A DNA stretch of 6,331 nt from Flavobacteriaceae bacterium (GCA_002705385.1 PAFO01000035.1:16231-22561); one strand, 5' to 3'. Positions 1 to 6,331 are shown, numbered from the stretch's first letter. Notes: generated by a model from the letters alone, not told the origin. A program made the numbers and translations.

Positions 1-1
1 A

Positions 2-1009
2 CTAAGAATTTACTGATTTAAGAGTATTCATAATCTTTATCTCTAACTCCTCCATCAATTCTGGATTGTCATCAAGCAAATTCTTTACAGCATCTCGCCC
101 TTGACCTATTTTGGTTTCACCGTAACTAAACCAAGAACCACTTTTCTTGATTATCTCATAGTTGATACCCAAATCAATGATTTCACCGATTTTAGAAATG
201 CCCTCTCCATACATAATGTCAAATTCAGTAGTTCTAAAAGGAGGGGCAACTTTATTCTTAACCACTTTAACTCTTGTTTTATTTCCTAAAACTTCGGATT
301 CAGTACTTTTGATTTGTGTAGAACGGCGGATATCCAGACGAACCGAAGCATAAAACTTTAAGGCATTTCCTCCTGTTGTAGTTTCAGGATTTCCAAACAT
401 AACCCCAATTTTTTCTCTAAGTTGATTAATAAAGAAAACGGTACAATTTGTTTTACTTATTGAAGCTGTAAGTTTTCTTAGAGCCTGAGACATTAAACGT
501 GCATGAAGCCCCATTTTGGAATCTCCCATTTCACCTTCAATCTCACTTTTTGGAGTGAGCGCAGCCACTGAATCTATAACTACTATGTCAATAGCACCAG
601 AACGTATGAGATTATCTGCAATTTCCAATGCTTGTTCTCCATGGTCAGGTTGAGAAATGATAAGTTCTCCTAGATCGATACCTAATTTTTCAGCGTAAAA
701 ACGGTCAAAAGCATGTTCTGCGTCGATGAAAGCTGCAATACCGCCTTGTTTTTGACATTCAGCAATTGCATGGAGTGTTAGTGTAGTTTTACCAGAGGAT
801 TCAGGCCCATAAATTTCAATCACACGACCACGAGGATAGCCTCCAACACCAAGGGCTATATCTAGGCCAATTGATCCTGAAGGAATTGCTTCCACTTCTT
901 CAATAGCCTCATCTCCGAGTTTCATTACGGAACCTTTACCATAGGTTTTATCTAACTTATCTAGCGTAAGTTGAAGTGCTTTTTGTTTTGCATTTTTCTG
1001 ATCGCCCAT
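2..1009 (-). CDS. recA: RecA recombinase, complete
   Basis: RecA is the cytoplasmic ATP-dependent strand-exchange protein that forms filaments on single-stranded DNA for homologous recombination and DNA repair. The 335-residue product has all the family hallmarks: Walker A GPESSGKT at residues 68-75, the catalytic-Glu segment FIDAEHA with E98, Walker B VVIDS at 143-147, the L1 loop around 156-180, and the signature [20 protein letters not shown] at 193-212, which covers L2 and the ATP-sensing Q196. The C-terminal domain reads [15 protein letters not shown] at about 293-307. The start is the ATG (CAT on the plus strand) at 1007-1009, and [26 protein letters not shown] fits the family N-terminus. 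The stop is TAG at 2-4. The protein is shorter than E. coli RecA (about 353 aa) and ends without a strongly acidic tail, as is common in Bacteroidetes. It is transcribed away from the neighbouring exported peptidase. I see no E. coli-type (CTG-N10-CAG) or GAAC-type LexA box upstream. Confidence 0.99.
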   Translation of the reverse strand: MGDQKNAKQKALQLTLDKLDKTYGKGSVMKLGDEAIEEVEAIPSGSIGLDIALGVGGYPRGRVIEIYGPESSGKTTLTLHAIAECQKQGGIAAFIDAEHAFDRFYAEKLGIDLGELIISQPDHGEQALEIADNLIRSGAIDIVVIDSVAALTPKSEIEGEMGDSKMGLHARLMSQALRKLTASISKTNCTVFFINQLREKIGVMFGNPETTTGGNALKFYASVRLDIRRSTQIKSTESEVLGNKTRVKVVKNKVAPPFRTTEFDIMYGEGISKIGEIIDLGINYEIIKKSGSWFSYGETKIGQGRDAVKNLLDDNPELMEELEIKIMNTLKSVNS

Positions 1010-1023
1010 AACACTATTTTTAG

Positions 1024-1054
1024 CTAATTTACTGTTTCTTATTTAGGCTTACAA
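1024..1054 (-). promoter_or_regulatory. Candidate recA promoter (Bacteroidetes type, weak)
   Basis: Reading leftward, a TTG (plus-strand CAA at 1052-1054) is followed after 20 nt by TAAATTAG (plus-strand 1024-1031). The octamer matches the Bacteroidetes -7 consensus TAnnTTTG at five of its six defined positions. The spacing from TTG is in the range reported for Bacteroides and Flavobacterium promoters. The box ends about 14 nt before the recA ATG, so any 5' leader would be very short. With one mismatch in AT-rich DNA, this could be chance. Confidence 0.25.
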
Positions 1055-1074
1055 GAAGGAAATCAGTCCATTAT

Positions 1075-1090
1075 TAACAATTTTTTGTAA
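1075..1090. repeat. Imperfect inverted repeat between recA and the M24 gene
   Basis: TAACAA-N4-TTGTAA is an inverted repeat whose arms pair at five of six positions. It lies in the 105-bp divergent region, about 65 bp upstream of the recA start and 25 bp upstream of the peptidase start. The shape would suit a dimeric repressor, but the DNA is very AT-rich and the arms are short. Any operator role is speculative. Confidence 0.2.
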
Positions 1091-1114
1091 GTTTAAATTT
1101 TAAAAATATTTTTC

Positions 1115-2434
1115 ATGAAAAACTATTTATTAATCTTTTTTCTATTCTCAGGATATCTTTTTAGCCAGCACATTCTTCCTTTAAGGGAACGTGCTAAACT
1201 GATTGATGAAATTCAAAAAGAAAGGATAGAAAAATTACTTCCTAGATTAATGCAAGAAGAAGATTTAGACATGTGGGTTCTAATTACCAGGGAGTATAAC
1301 GAAGATCCTGTTGTTAAAACCCTTCTCCCCCCAACATGGCTCAATGCTAGAAGACGAACTATTTTGGTGTTTTCAAAGACCAAAAAAGGAGTTGATGCCG
1401 TGGCGATAACTCGTTATAATTTTGGGAAAAATATACGCTCAATTTGGAACAAAGAAGAACAACCAAATCAGTGGGAAGCTCTCGCAGATTACATTAAAAC
1501 CCAAAATCCAAAACGCATCGGGGTTAATATTTCTGAGTATTATGGTATAGCAGATGGGCTAGCGAAGACTGATTATGACGGGATGATGAGTGTCCTACCA
1601 AGGCCCTTTCAAAAACGAGTAGTTTCTGCAGAAACCCTGGCGGTTCGGTGGATTGAAACACGAACACCAATAGAGATGATTATTTTCAATCAATTGGTTG
1701 AAATTACCCACAATATAATTTCAGAAGCCTTCTCAACCAATGTTATTACCCCAGGTGTAACTACTACAGAAGATGTGGTATGGTGGATGCGGCAAAAAGT
1801 TTTGGATTTGGGATTGTCTACTTGGTTTCAACCAACAGTAGATGTCCAAAGAACAGGTAAAAGTGATTTATATGCTTTTGATGGCAAATCTAAAACTGAT
1901 GTAATCATCCCAGGTGATCTAGTTCATTGTGACTTTGGGATTAGTTATCTTACCTTGAATACAGATTGCCAAGAACTTGCATATGTTTTAAACCCGGAAG
2001 AGATTGATGCCCCCGATTTTTTAAATTACGCTTTAGCACAAGGAAATGCTGTTCAAGACCATTTGACAAATAATTTTAAAAAAGGCAGAACAGGAAACGA
2101 GACTTTGCGATTGGCAATAGCTGATAGTAAAGCTTCTGGACTCAGGCCTCAAATTTATACTCATCCTCTTGGACTTTACGGCCATTCTGCAGGAACTACT
2201 TTTGGAATGTGGGATGCACAAGAAGGTATTCCTGGGTCTGGAGATCACCCCCTTTATGAGAATACAGTTTATGCGATAGAACTAAACACAAAAGTTTTTA
2301 TTATCGAGTGGGATAAAGATATTCGTGTGATGTTAGAGGAAGCTGGCTATTATGGCCCCAATGGATTTAGATATGTAAACGGTCGCCAAACAGAGTTGAT
2401 TTTGATAGGAGCAAAAACACCACACCTAAACTAG
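1115..2434 (+). CDS. Exported M24-family metallopeptidase (Xaa-Pro aminopeptidase-like)
   Basis: This 439-residue protein looks like a secreted 'pita-bread' metallopeptidase of family M24, the creatinase/prolidase/aminopeptidase P group, whose members typically cleave next to proline. Residues 1-17 form a signal peptide (MKNYLLIFFLFSGYLFS), probably cut before Q18. There is no lipobox Cys, so a periplasmic or secreted location is inferred. Residues from about 20 to 175 form the N-terminal creatinase-like domain, and from about 185 to 433 the catalytic domain. Predicted metal ligands are D273 (HCDFG), D284 (NTDCQ, 11 residues later as in E. coli PepP), H350 (HPLGLYGH, matching PepP HWLGLDVH), E389 (YAIEL) and E408 or E409 (VMLEEAGYY). 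H357 would correspond to the substrate-side His of PepP. The usual Asp/Glu after that His is Ser, and the usual EPG after the fourth ligand is ELN, so this is a divergent subgroup and the substrate is uncertain. The ATG at 1115 is fixed by the signal peptide. The upstream region is A/T-rich with no Shine-Dalgarno sequence. The META lipoprotein gene follows 80 bp downstream. Confidence 0.85.
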   Translation: MKNYLLIFFLFSGYLFSQHILPLRERAKLIDEIQKERIEKLLPRLMQEEDLDMWVLITREYNEDPVVKTLLPPTWLNARRRTILVFSKTKKGVDAVAITRYNFGKNIRSIWNKEEQPNQWEALADYIKTQNPKRIGVNISEYYGIADGLAKTDYDGMMSVLPRPFQKRVVSAETLAVRWIETRTPIEMIIFNQLVEITHNIISEAFSTNVITPGVTTTEDVVWWMRQKVLDLGLSTWFQPTVDVQRTGKSDLYAFDGKSKTDVIIPGDLVHCDFGISYLTLNTDCQELAYVLNPEEIDAPDFLNYALAQGNAVQDHLTNNFKKGRTGNETLRLAIADSKASGLRPQIYTHPLGLYGHSAGTTFGMWDAQEGIPGSGDHPLYENTVYAIELNTKVFIIEWDKDIRVMLEEAGYYGPNGFRYVNGRQTELILIGAKTPHLN

Positions 2435-2514
2435 CTTATAAATTGATGATAAAGTTCTTAAAGACCGGCTGACGAATATTATTTAAAAAGACTTTAAATT
2501 CTATAACCTAAACC

Positions 2515-3255
2515 ATGCGGCGCTTTTTTCTTTTTTACCTAGGTTTATTTATTGGTATTTTAACCTCTGTATGTAAAAGTGACAATCCTTCAGATGACTT
2601 TTTATATCCAGAGACAATTATGGGACATTGGGATATTGAAGGAGGAGGGACTCTTTTTTTTGAAAAGGAAAACTTTTCACTATCTGCGGGTTGCAATACT
2701 CTTTTTGGTGAGGTATCTATCGAATCAAGTACTTTAAGCTTTTCTGTGATTGCCTCCACACTTATAGGCTGTTCAGGCCCTGAAGGAATTAGAGAAAAAG
2801 AATTGAAAGCTCTCTTAGATTCTGTTATTTTGAATTATTATTTAGAAAAAAATAGAGCATATCTAGAGAATATAGAGGGCCAAAAAATACTTACCTTGAC
2901 TCGCCCTACAAATGAAGACCTGATCAATGCATGGAAACTCACCTCCTTGCGAACCGAATTGGCAATTAGTTCGTCTGTTTTAGATGAGGATTCAGGAATT
3001 ACATTTCTCAAAGAGAATTCGGTTGAAATTCAAACCTCTTGTAATAGTGGATTTGCAGCATATAATTCAAAAAATGAAGCATTGAGCATAAAAGATTTTG
3101 TCTTAACTGAAATATCATGCGAGAAAGAAAGGATGACCCGAGAATCCGAATTTATTCAAGCATTGATTAATGTTGACAGTTATTCTATTCTTCGCCAAAC
3201 TCTAACACTTGAAAAACAAGGACTGGTTTATCTTACCTTCAAACTTTCAGACTAA
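2515..3255 (+). CDS. Predicted lipoprotein with two tandem META (HslJ-like) domains
   Basis: This 246-residue envelope protein carries two META/DUF306 domains, the fold found in E. coli HslJ, a heat-inducible protein linked to novobiocin resistance. Domain 1 (about 36-130) contains W39, GCNTLFGEVSIESSTLSFS with C60, and STLIGC with C86, followed by the typical helix and the strand ILTLTR. Domain 2 (about 137-244) contains WKLTSL at 140-145, SCNSGF with C176, and LTEISC with C202. In both domains the two Cys are 26 residues apart, and both pairs are offset by 116 residues, which supports an internal duplication. Domain 1 is about 15 residues shorter between its Trp and its first Cys. The N-terminus (MRRFFLFYLGLFIGILTSVC) is a signal sequence ending at C20, a possible lipidation site. 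Val at -1 departs from the usual Gly/Ala/Ser. After C20 the segment KSDNPSDD is polar and acidic. Molecular function is unknown. The gene may be cotranscribed with the upstream peptidase, since no promoter box is visible in the 80-bp gap. Confidence 0.85.
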   Translation: MRRFFLFYLGLFIGILTSVCKSDNPSDDFLYPETIMGHWDIEGGGTLFFEKENFSLSAGCNTLFGEVSIESSTLSFSVIASTLIGCSGPEGIREKELKALLDSVILNYYLEKNRAYLENIEGQKILTLTRPTNEDLINAWKLTSLRTELAISSSVLDEDSGITFLKENSVEIQTSCNSGFAAYNSKNEALSIKDFVLTEISCEKERMTRESEFIQALINVDSYSILRQTLTLEKQGLVYLTFKLSD

Positions 3256-3336
3256 GTAAATCGAACATTTTAAAAATGAATACTTTTTATTCTATGAAAG
3301 AGAATCATGTCAAATACTAGAAATCGTCTAATTTCT

Positions 3337-3344
3337 TACCTTTG
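3337..3344 (+). promoter_or_regulatory. Candidate -7 promoter box for trhO (TACCTTTG)
   Basis: TACCTTTG is a perfect match to the Bacteroidetes sigma-factor -7 consensus TAnnTTTG. It lies 23 nt upstream of the preferred trhO ATG (3368) and only 14 nt upstream of an in-frame GTG (3359). No clear TTTG or TTG -33 element is found about 17-23 nt upstream, so recognition would rest mainly on the -7 box. Its position implies a short leader and favours the ATG as the translation start. Confidence 0.5.
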
Positions 3345-3367
3345 TTTCTCACTTAAATGTGTATAGC

Positions 3368-4399
3368 ATGCAACTGTATAACAAATTAAGTGCGAATGAA
3401 CGCGCACAGCTAATTGAGCAAGCTGGTGAAGACCGGCTTACCCTTTCCTTTTATAAGTATATTCAAATCGGAAATCCGCAATTGTTCCGGGATTATTTAT
3501 TTATACATTGGCAAACATTGGAAGTCTTAGGGAGGATTTATTTGGCCCATGAAGGGATAAACGCACAACTCTCTGTGCCTGCAAAAAACTTTAGCCTTTT
3601 TAAAACTCAAATTGACAGTGTTACATTTCTAGAAAATGTACGTTTAAATATAGCAGTAGAACAGGACAACAAATCCTTTTTAAAATTAACCGTCAAAGTC
3701 CGTGATAAAATTGTTGCTGATGGCCTGGAAGATAAAAACTTTGATGTAACTAAAAAGGGGAAGCATGTCAATGCTTTAGAATTCAATAGTTTATTAGAGG
3801 ATGAAAATACTGTTTGCTTGGATATGCGAAATCATTATGAAAGTGAGATTGGACATTTCCAAAAAGCAGTTACTCCAGATGTAGATACATTTAAAGAATC
3901 ATTGCCTATTATAGAAAAAGATTTATCCCAATATAAAGAAAATAAAAACCTTTTGATGTATTGTACGGGGGGCATCCGTTGTGAAAAGGCGAGTGCCTAT
4001 TTTAAACATAAGGGGTTTCGTAATGTATATCAATTAGAAGGGGGAATAATAGAATATGCTCGTCAGGTCAAAAAATTGGGAATTGAAAATAAGTTTAGAG
4101 GGAAGAATTTTGTGTTTGACGAACGAAGAGGTGAACGGATTTCAAACGATATTATTTCCAAATGCCACCAGTGTGGAGCGCCATGTGACACCCATGTAAA
4201 TTGTATTAACGAGGCATGTCACTTGTTGTTTATTCAATGCGAATTGTGTAAAGAAAAAATGGATCAATGTTGCTCTTCAGCATGCCAGAAAATCATTGCT
4301 CTACCCCTAGAAAAGCAGCTTAAATTAAGAAAAGGAACTCATAACAGCAATAAAATTTTCAAAAAGGGGCGTTCAGAAATCTTAAAATTTAAACAGTAA
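3368..4399 (+). CDS. trhO: tRNA uridine(34) 5-hydroxylase TrhO (rhodanese family, YceA/UPF0176)
   Basis: TrhO catalyses oxygen-dependent hydroxylation of tRNA wobble uridine 34 to 5-hydroxyuridine, the first step toward 5-oxy-uridine modifications. This is established for the E. coli and Bacillus family members; activity here is inferred. The product is 343 residues, close to the roughly 350 of E. coli TrhO. Residues 1-115 form the N-terminal UPF0176 domain, including the family motif YLAHEGINAQLSVP at 58-71. Residues 135-235 form the rhodanese domain, with DMRNHYESEIGHF at 152-164 and the active-site loop CTGGIRCEKAS whose catalytic Cys is C199. The C-terminal part carries ten Cys between 266 and 306 (CHQC, CELC, CC), probably for metal binding. 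I chose ATG 3368 because family members typically begin MQLYN. An in-frame GTG at 3359 would add three residues. The gene appears to have its own promoter and is separated from gldH by 90 bp. Confidence 0.96.
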   Translation: MQLYNKLSANERAQLIEQAGEDRLTLSFYKYIQIGNPQLFRDYLFIHWQTLEVLGRIYLAHEGINAQLSVPAKNFSLFKTQIDSVTFLENVRLNIAVEQDNKSFLKLTVKVRDKIVADGLEDKNFDVTKKGKHVNALEFNSLLEDENTVCLDMRNHYESEIGHFQKAVTPDVDTFKESLPIIEKDLSQYKENKNLLMYCTGGIRCEKASAYFKHKGFRNVYQLEGGIIEYARQVKKLGIENKFRGKNFVFDERRGERISNDIISKCHQCGAPCDTHVNCINEACHLLFIQCELCKEKMDQCCSSACQKIIALPLEKQLKLRKGTHNSNKIFKKGRSEILKFKQ

Positions 4400-4414
4400 T
4401 TTAAGGTTTTATTC

Positions 4415-4446
4415 TTGAGAGATTCATACAAATCCCTTTATCTTTG
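4415..4446 (+). promoter_or_regulatory. Predicted promoter for gldH and the PBP gene (TTG-N21-TATCTTTG)
   Basis: TTG at 4415-4417 is followed after 21 nt by TATCTTTG at 4439-4446. This matches the Bacteroidetes promoter form of a -33 TTG or TTTG, a spacer of about 17-23 nt, and a -7 TAnnTTTG. The -7 octamer is perfect. It lies 43 nt upstream of the gldH ATG, leaving room for a leader of roughly 30-40 nt. An 8-bp palindrome (GGTTAACC, 4447-4454) directly follows the -7 box. This is the best-supported promoter in the window and would drive gldH together with the PBP gene. Confidence 0.6.
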
Positions 4447-4489
4447 GGTTAACCTGTTACACACCAAATAGAAAAAAAGCAACACCACA

Positions 4490-4984
4490 ATGTTCCAAAG
4501 AATAAAATGTAGTATAATCTTTCTTTTGCTTTTAGGCTTAATCTCATGCAATAAAGAATCTCATTTCACTTCTTATTATACTATAGGAATTGAAGGGATG
4601 AGCACTAAACCATATGTTTTTGAATTAAGTGATATATCATTTGAAAGTAAACCACATAACATTTTTGTTCACTTGAGGAACGATAATTCCTATGTTTTTA
4701 ATAATATTTTCTTAATCTGTTCATTAAAAGTAGCAGATGAGTTAGTTCTTCAAGACACCTTGGAATATGCAATGGCAAAACCGGACGGAACTTGGTTAGG
4801 GGATGGTTTTACTGAGGTAAAGGAAAGTAAATTATGGTGGAAAGAAGGAATTTTTTTTCCTGAGAGTAAACCTTTAGTTGTGGAAATTTCTCATGCCATG
4901 CGCAAAAGCGGGAGTATTAAAGGAATCTCTAACTTGGAAGGGATTGTTTCAGTAGGATTAAGTGTAGAAGCTCTTGACAAATAA
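4490..4984 (+). CDS. gldH: Gliding motility lipoprotein GldH
   Basis: GldH is a cell-envelope lipoprotein required for gliding motility in Flavobacterium johnsoniae, where it belongs to the Gld set linked to the gliding and type IX secretion machinery. The 164-residue product starts with a lipoprotein signal (MFQRIKCSIIFLLLLGLISC), with a good lipobox LISC and lipidated C20. The mature part has the family core YAMAKPDGTWLGDGF at 93-107, followed by VKESKLWWKEG at 110-120 and the C-terminal VEISHAMRKSGSIKGISNLEGI around 131-152. The length is typical of the family. No Shine-Dalgarno sequence precedes the ATG; the upstream tract is A-rich (aagcaacaccacaATG). The class A PBP gene begins only 4 nt after the stop, so the two are almost certainly cotranscribed. 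The predicted promoter is at 4415-4446. GldH homologues also occur in Bacteroidetes not known to glide, so the gene alone does not prove motility. Confidence 0.95.
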   Translation: MFQRIKCSIIFLLLLGLISCNKESHFTSYYTIGIEGMSTKPYVFELSDISFESKPHNIFVHLRNDNSYVFNNIFLICSLKVADELVLQDTLEYAMAKPDGTWLGDGFTEVKESKLWWKEGIFFPESKPLVVEISHAMRKSGSIKGISNLEGIVSVGLSVEALDK

Positions 4985-4988
4985 TTTT

Positions 4989-6331
4989 ATGGCAAAAACA
5001 AAAACACCCACATTTAAAAAACACATCCAGTTGATGTGGTATCTATTTTTTGCAGGGACACTTACTTTGGGATTACTTTTTGTTGGTGCAGCTTTTGAAT
5101 GGTATGGACCCATGCCTGATCTTCAGGAATTGGAAAATCCCAAAACAAACCTAGCAACACAAATCATTTCCTCAGATGGTGAGATTTTGGGCAAGTATTA
5201 TTTAGATGATAATCGAACTCCAATTACTTACGAAGAACTTCCTCAAAACATGGTCCAGGCGCTCATTGCAACGGAAGACGAACGATTTTATGAGCATGCC
5301 GGGATTGATTGGAAAGGAACATTACGTGCTTTTACGTATTTGGGAAAGCGCGGAGGAGCAAGTACTATTACACAGCAATTAGCACGTCAGATTTTTGTAG
5401 GAGTTCGTTCTCGAAATAAATTTAAAGCAGTTTTACAGAAAGCTCAAGAATGGGTTATTGCTGTAAAGTTAGAACAACGCTACACTAAAAATGAAATTTT
5501 GTCCTTGTATTTGAATAAATACGATTTTGGATACCAAGCCGATGGTGTTCGTTCAGCAGCAAAAATTTTTTTTAATAAAACCCCCTTGACATTAAACATT
5601 GAAGAATCAGCTACTCTCGTGGGAATGCTAAAAAACTCATCACTTTACAATCCAATTAGAAGACCAGAAAAGGTCAAAGTTCGAAGAAATATTGTTTTTC
5701 AGCAGATGCTTAGGAATGAATTGATTTCTAAAGAAGAAAAAGATTCTCTTTCGCAATTACCAATCAAAATTACATATACACCAGAGTCACATAGAGAAGG
5801 ATTGGCTACATATTTTAGAGCTTATCTCAAAGAATTTATGGATAATTGGATTGCAAATAATCCAAAATCTGATGGCAATAGACATTCTCTTTATCGTGAT
5901 GGGCTTCGTATTTTTACGACTATTGATTCAAAAATGCAGGCCATTGGGGAGGCAGCGGTAGATGAACACATGAAAAATTTACAAAAAGAATTTTTTAAAC
6001 AAAACTCAAAAAAGATTAACCCAACAGCTCCTTTTTTAGAATTACGGGAGGGAGAGATTGATACGCTCATCGAGCGTACGGCATATAGAACAGAACGTTG
6101 GAGAAAAATGAAATTAGCAGGGATTGAGAAAGCAGAAATTTTGGCTTCCTTTTATCAAAAAACACCAATGCGGATTTTCACTTGGAATGGTGAGCGCGAC
6201 ACTATCATGACACCAATTGATTCGATCCGATACTACAAACATTTCTTAAGAGCATCACTAATGTCTATGGAACCTCAATCGGGACACATAAAAACGTGGG
6301 TGGGAGGATTTAATTACAAGCATTTTCAATA
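4989..6331 (+). CDS. mrcA: Class A penicillin-binding protein (PBP1A-like), 3' end beyond window
   Basis: This is a bifunctional peptidoglycan synthase of the inner membrane: a GT51 glycosyltransferase polymerises lipid II and a transpeptidase domain cross-links the strands. The frame is open from ATG 4989 to the window edge, giving 447 codons plus two bases. A short basic cytoplasmic tail (MAKTKTPTFKKH) precedes one transmembrane segment at about 15-36. The GT51 domain spans about 55-235: catalytic E96 in ATEDERFYEHAGID, the STITQQLARQIF motif at 125-136, KAQEWVIAVKLE at 151-162 containing the second acidic residue E154, YLNKYDFGYQADGVRSAAK at 174-192, and ESATLVGMLKNSSLYNPIRR at 206-225. 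Residues from about 235 to 420 are the linker, including LRIFTTIDSKMQAI at 306-319. The last residues (LMSMEPQSGHIKTWVGGFNYKHF) lead into the transpeptidase domain, whose SxxK, SxN and KTG motifs lie outside the window. The start follows the gldH stop by 4 nt, so translation may be coupled. The symbol reflects family assignment (PBP1A/MrcA); the exact paralogue is not certain. Confidence 0.95.
   Translation, partial: MAKTKTPTFKKHIQLMWYLFFAGTLTLGLLFVGAAFEWYGPMPDLQELENPKTNLATQIISSDGEILGKYYLDDNRTPITYEELPQNMVQALIATEDERFYEHAGIDWKGTLRAFTYLGKRGGASTITQQLARQIFVGVRSRNKFKAVLQKAQEWVIAVKLEQRYTKNEILSLYLNKYDFGYQADGVRSAAKIFFNKTPLTLNIEESATLVGMLKNSSLYNPIRRPEKVKVRRNIVFQQMLRNELISKEEKDSLSQLPIKITYTPESHREGLATYFRAYLKEFMDNWIANNPKSDGNRHSLYRDGLRIFTTIDSKMQAIGEAAVDEHMKNLQKEFFKQNSKKINPTAPFLELREGEIDTLIERTAYRTERWRKMKLAGIEKAEILASFYQKTPMRIFTWNGERDTIMTPIDSIRYYKHFLRASLMSMEPQSGHIKTWVGGFNYKHFQ

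Noticed and set aside
101..353. Short plus-strand open frames inside recA
   Set aside because: They lie antisense within the confidently assigned recA gene, and their translations show no recognisable motif.
1088..1101. TAAGTTTA and TAAATTTT as -7 boxes for the M24 gene
   Set aside because: Each is one mismatch from TAnnTTTG, but neither has a TTG at a suitable distance, and near matches are expected by chance in such AT-rich DNA.
2033..2248. Minus-strand open frame of 71 codons inside the M24 peptidase gene
   Set aside because: It is antisense to the catalytic domain, with no family resemblance and a composition typical of a shadow frame.
2435..2514. Possible terminator or promoter between the M24 and META genes
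   Set aside because: TTTAAAAAGACTTTAAA can be read as short arms around a 5-nt loop, but it is only A/T pairs and lacks a GC stem with a U-tract. No TAnnTTTG is present.
2535..2759. Minus-strand open frame of 74 codons inside the META lipoprotein gene
   Set aside because: It is antisense to the signal peptide and first META domain; nothing supports expression.
3276..3320. Tiny plus-strand frame of 14 codons (MNTFYSMKENHVKY) in the META-trhO gap
   Set aside because: It is too short and has no promoter or conservation evidence. It lies upstream of the predicted trhO transcription start, so it is unlikely to be a leader peptide.
4400..4440. Rho-independent terminator after trhO
   Set aside because: No GC-rich hairpin followed by a T-run is visible before the gldH promoter.
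1..6331. Mobile element, CRISPR array, toxin-antitoxin or other defence system
   Set aside because: I saw no direct repeats, transposase or integrase motifs, tRNA, or anomalous composition. All six genes belong to known families, mostly housekeeping or envelope.

Overview
This AT-rich window reads as chromosomal core DNA from a gliding-lineage Bacteroidetes bacterium, most likely a member of the Flavobacteriaceae. The evidence is a GldH gliding-motility lipoprotein, a RecA with the Bacteroidetes-type [15 protein letters not shown] segment, starts without Shine-Dalgarno sequences, and two perfect matches to the Bacteroidetes -7 promoter box TAnnTTTG. There are no RNA genes, mobile elements, CRISPR arrays or signs of recent transfer.

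Layout: recA lies complete on the minus strand at the left edge (2-1009). A 105-bp divergent intergenic region separates it from a plus-strand run of five genes. These are an exported M24-family (Xaa-Pro aminopeptidase-like) metallopeptidase (1115-2434), a predicted lipoprotein with two tandem META/HslJ domains (2515-3255), the tRNA U34 hydroxylase trhO (3368-4399), the gliding lipoprotein gldH (4490-4984), and a class A penicillin-binding protein (4989 to beyond the right edge). The last gene is cut before its transpeptidase active site. Coding density is high, and no gap exceeds about 110 bp.

Transcription units inferred from spacing and promoter boxes: recA alone leftward, with a weak candidate promoter. 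The M24 peptidase and META lipoprotein are possibly joined, with an 80-bp gap and no visible promoter between them. trhO sits behind its own TACCTTTG box. gldH and the PBP form a tight pair, with a 4-nt gap, behind a TTG-N21-TATCTTTG promoter.

The cell-envelope theme is clear for four of the six genes: a secreted peptidase, a META lipoprotein, GldH and a PBP1A-type peptidoglycan synthase. recA (recombination and repair) and trhO (tRNA modification) are housekeeping genes. I did not find a convincing undescribed system. The points most worth a second look are the divergent M24 active site, the tandem-META lipoprotein with a non-standard lipobox, the gldH-PBP coupling, and the promoter architecture.
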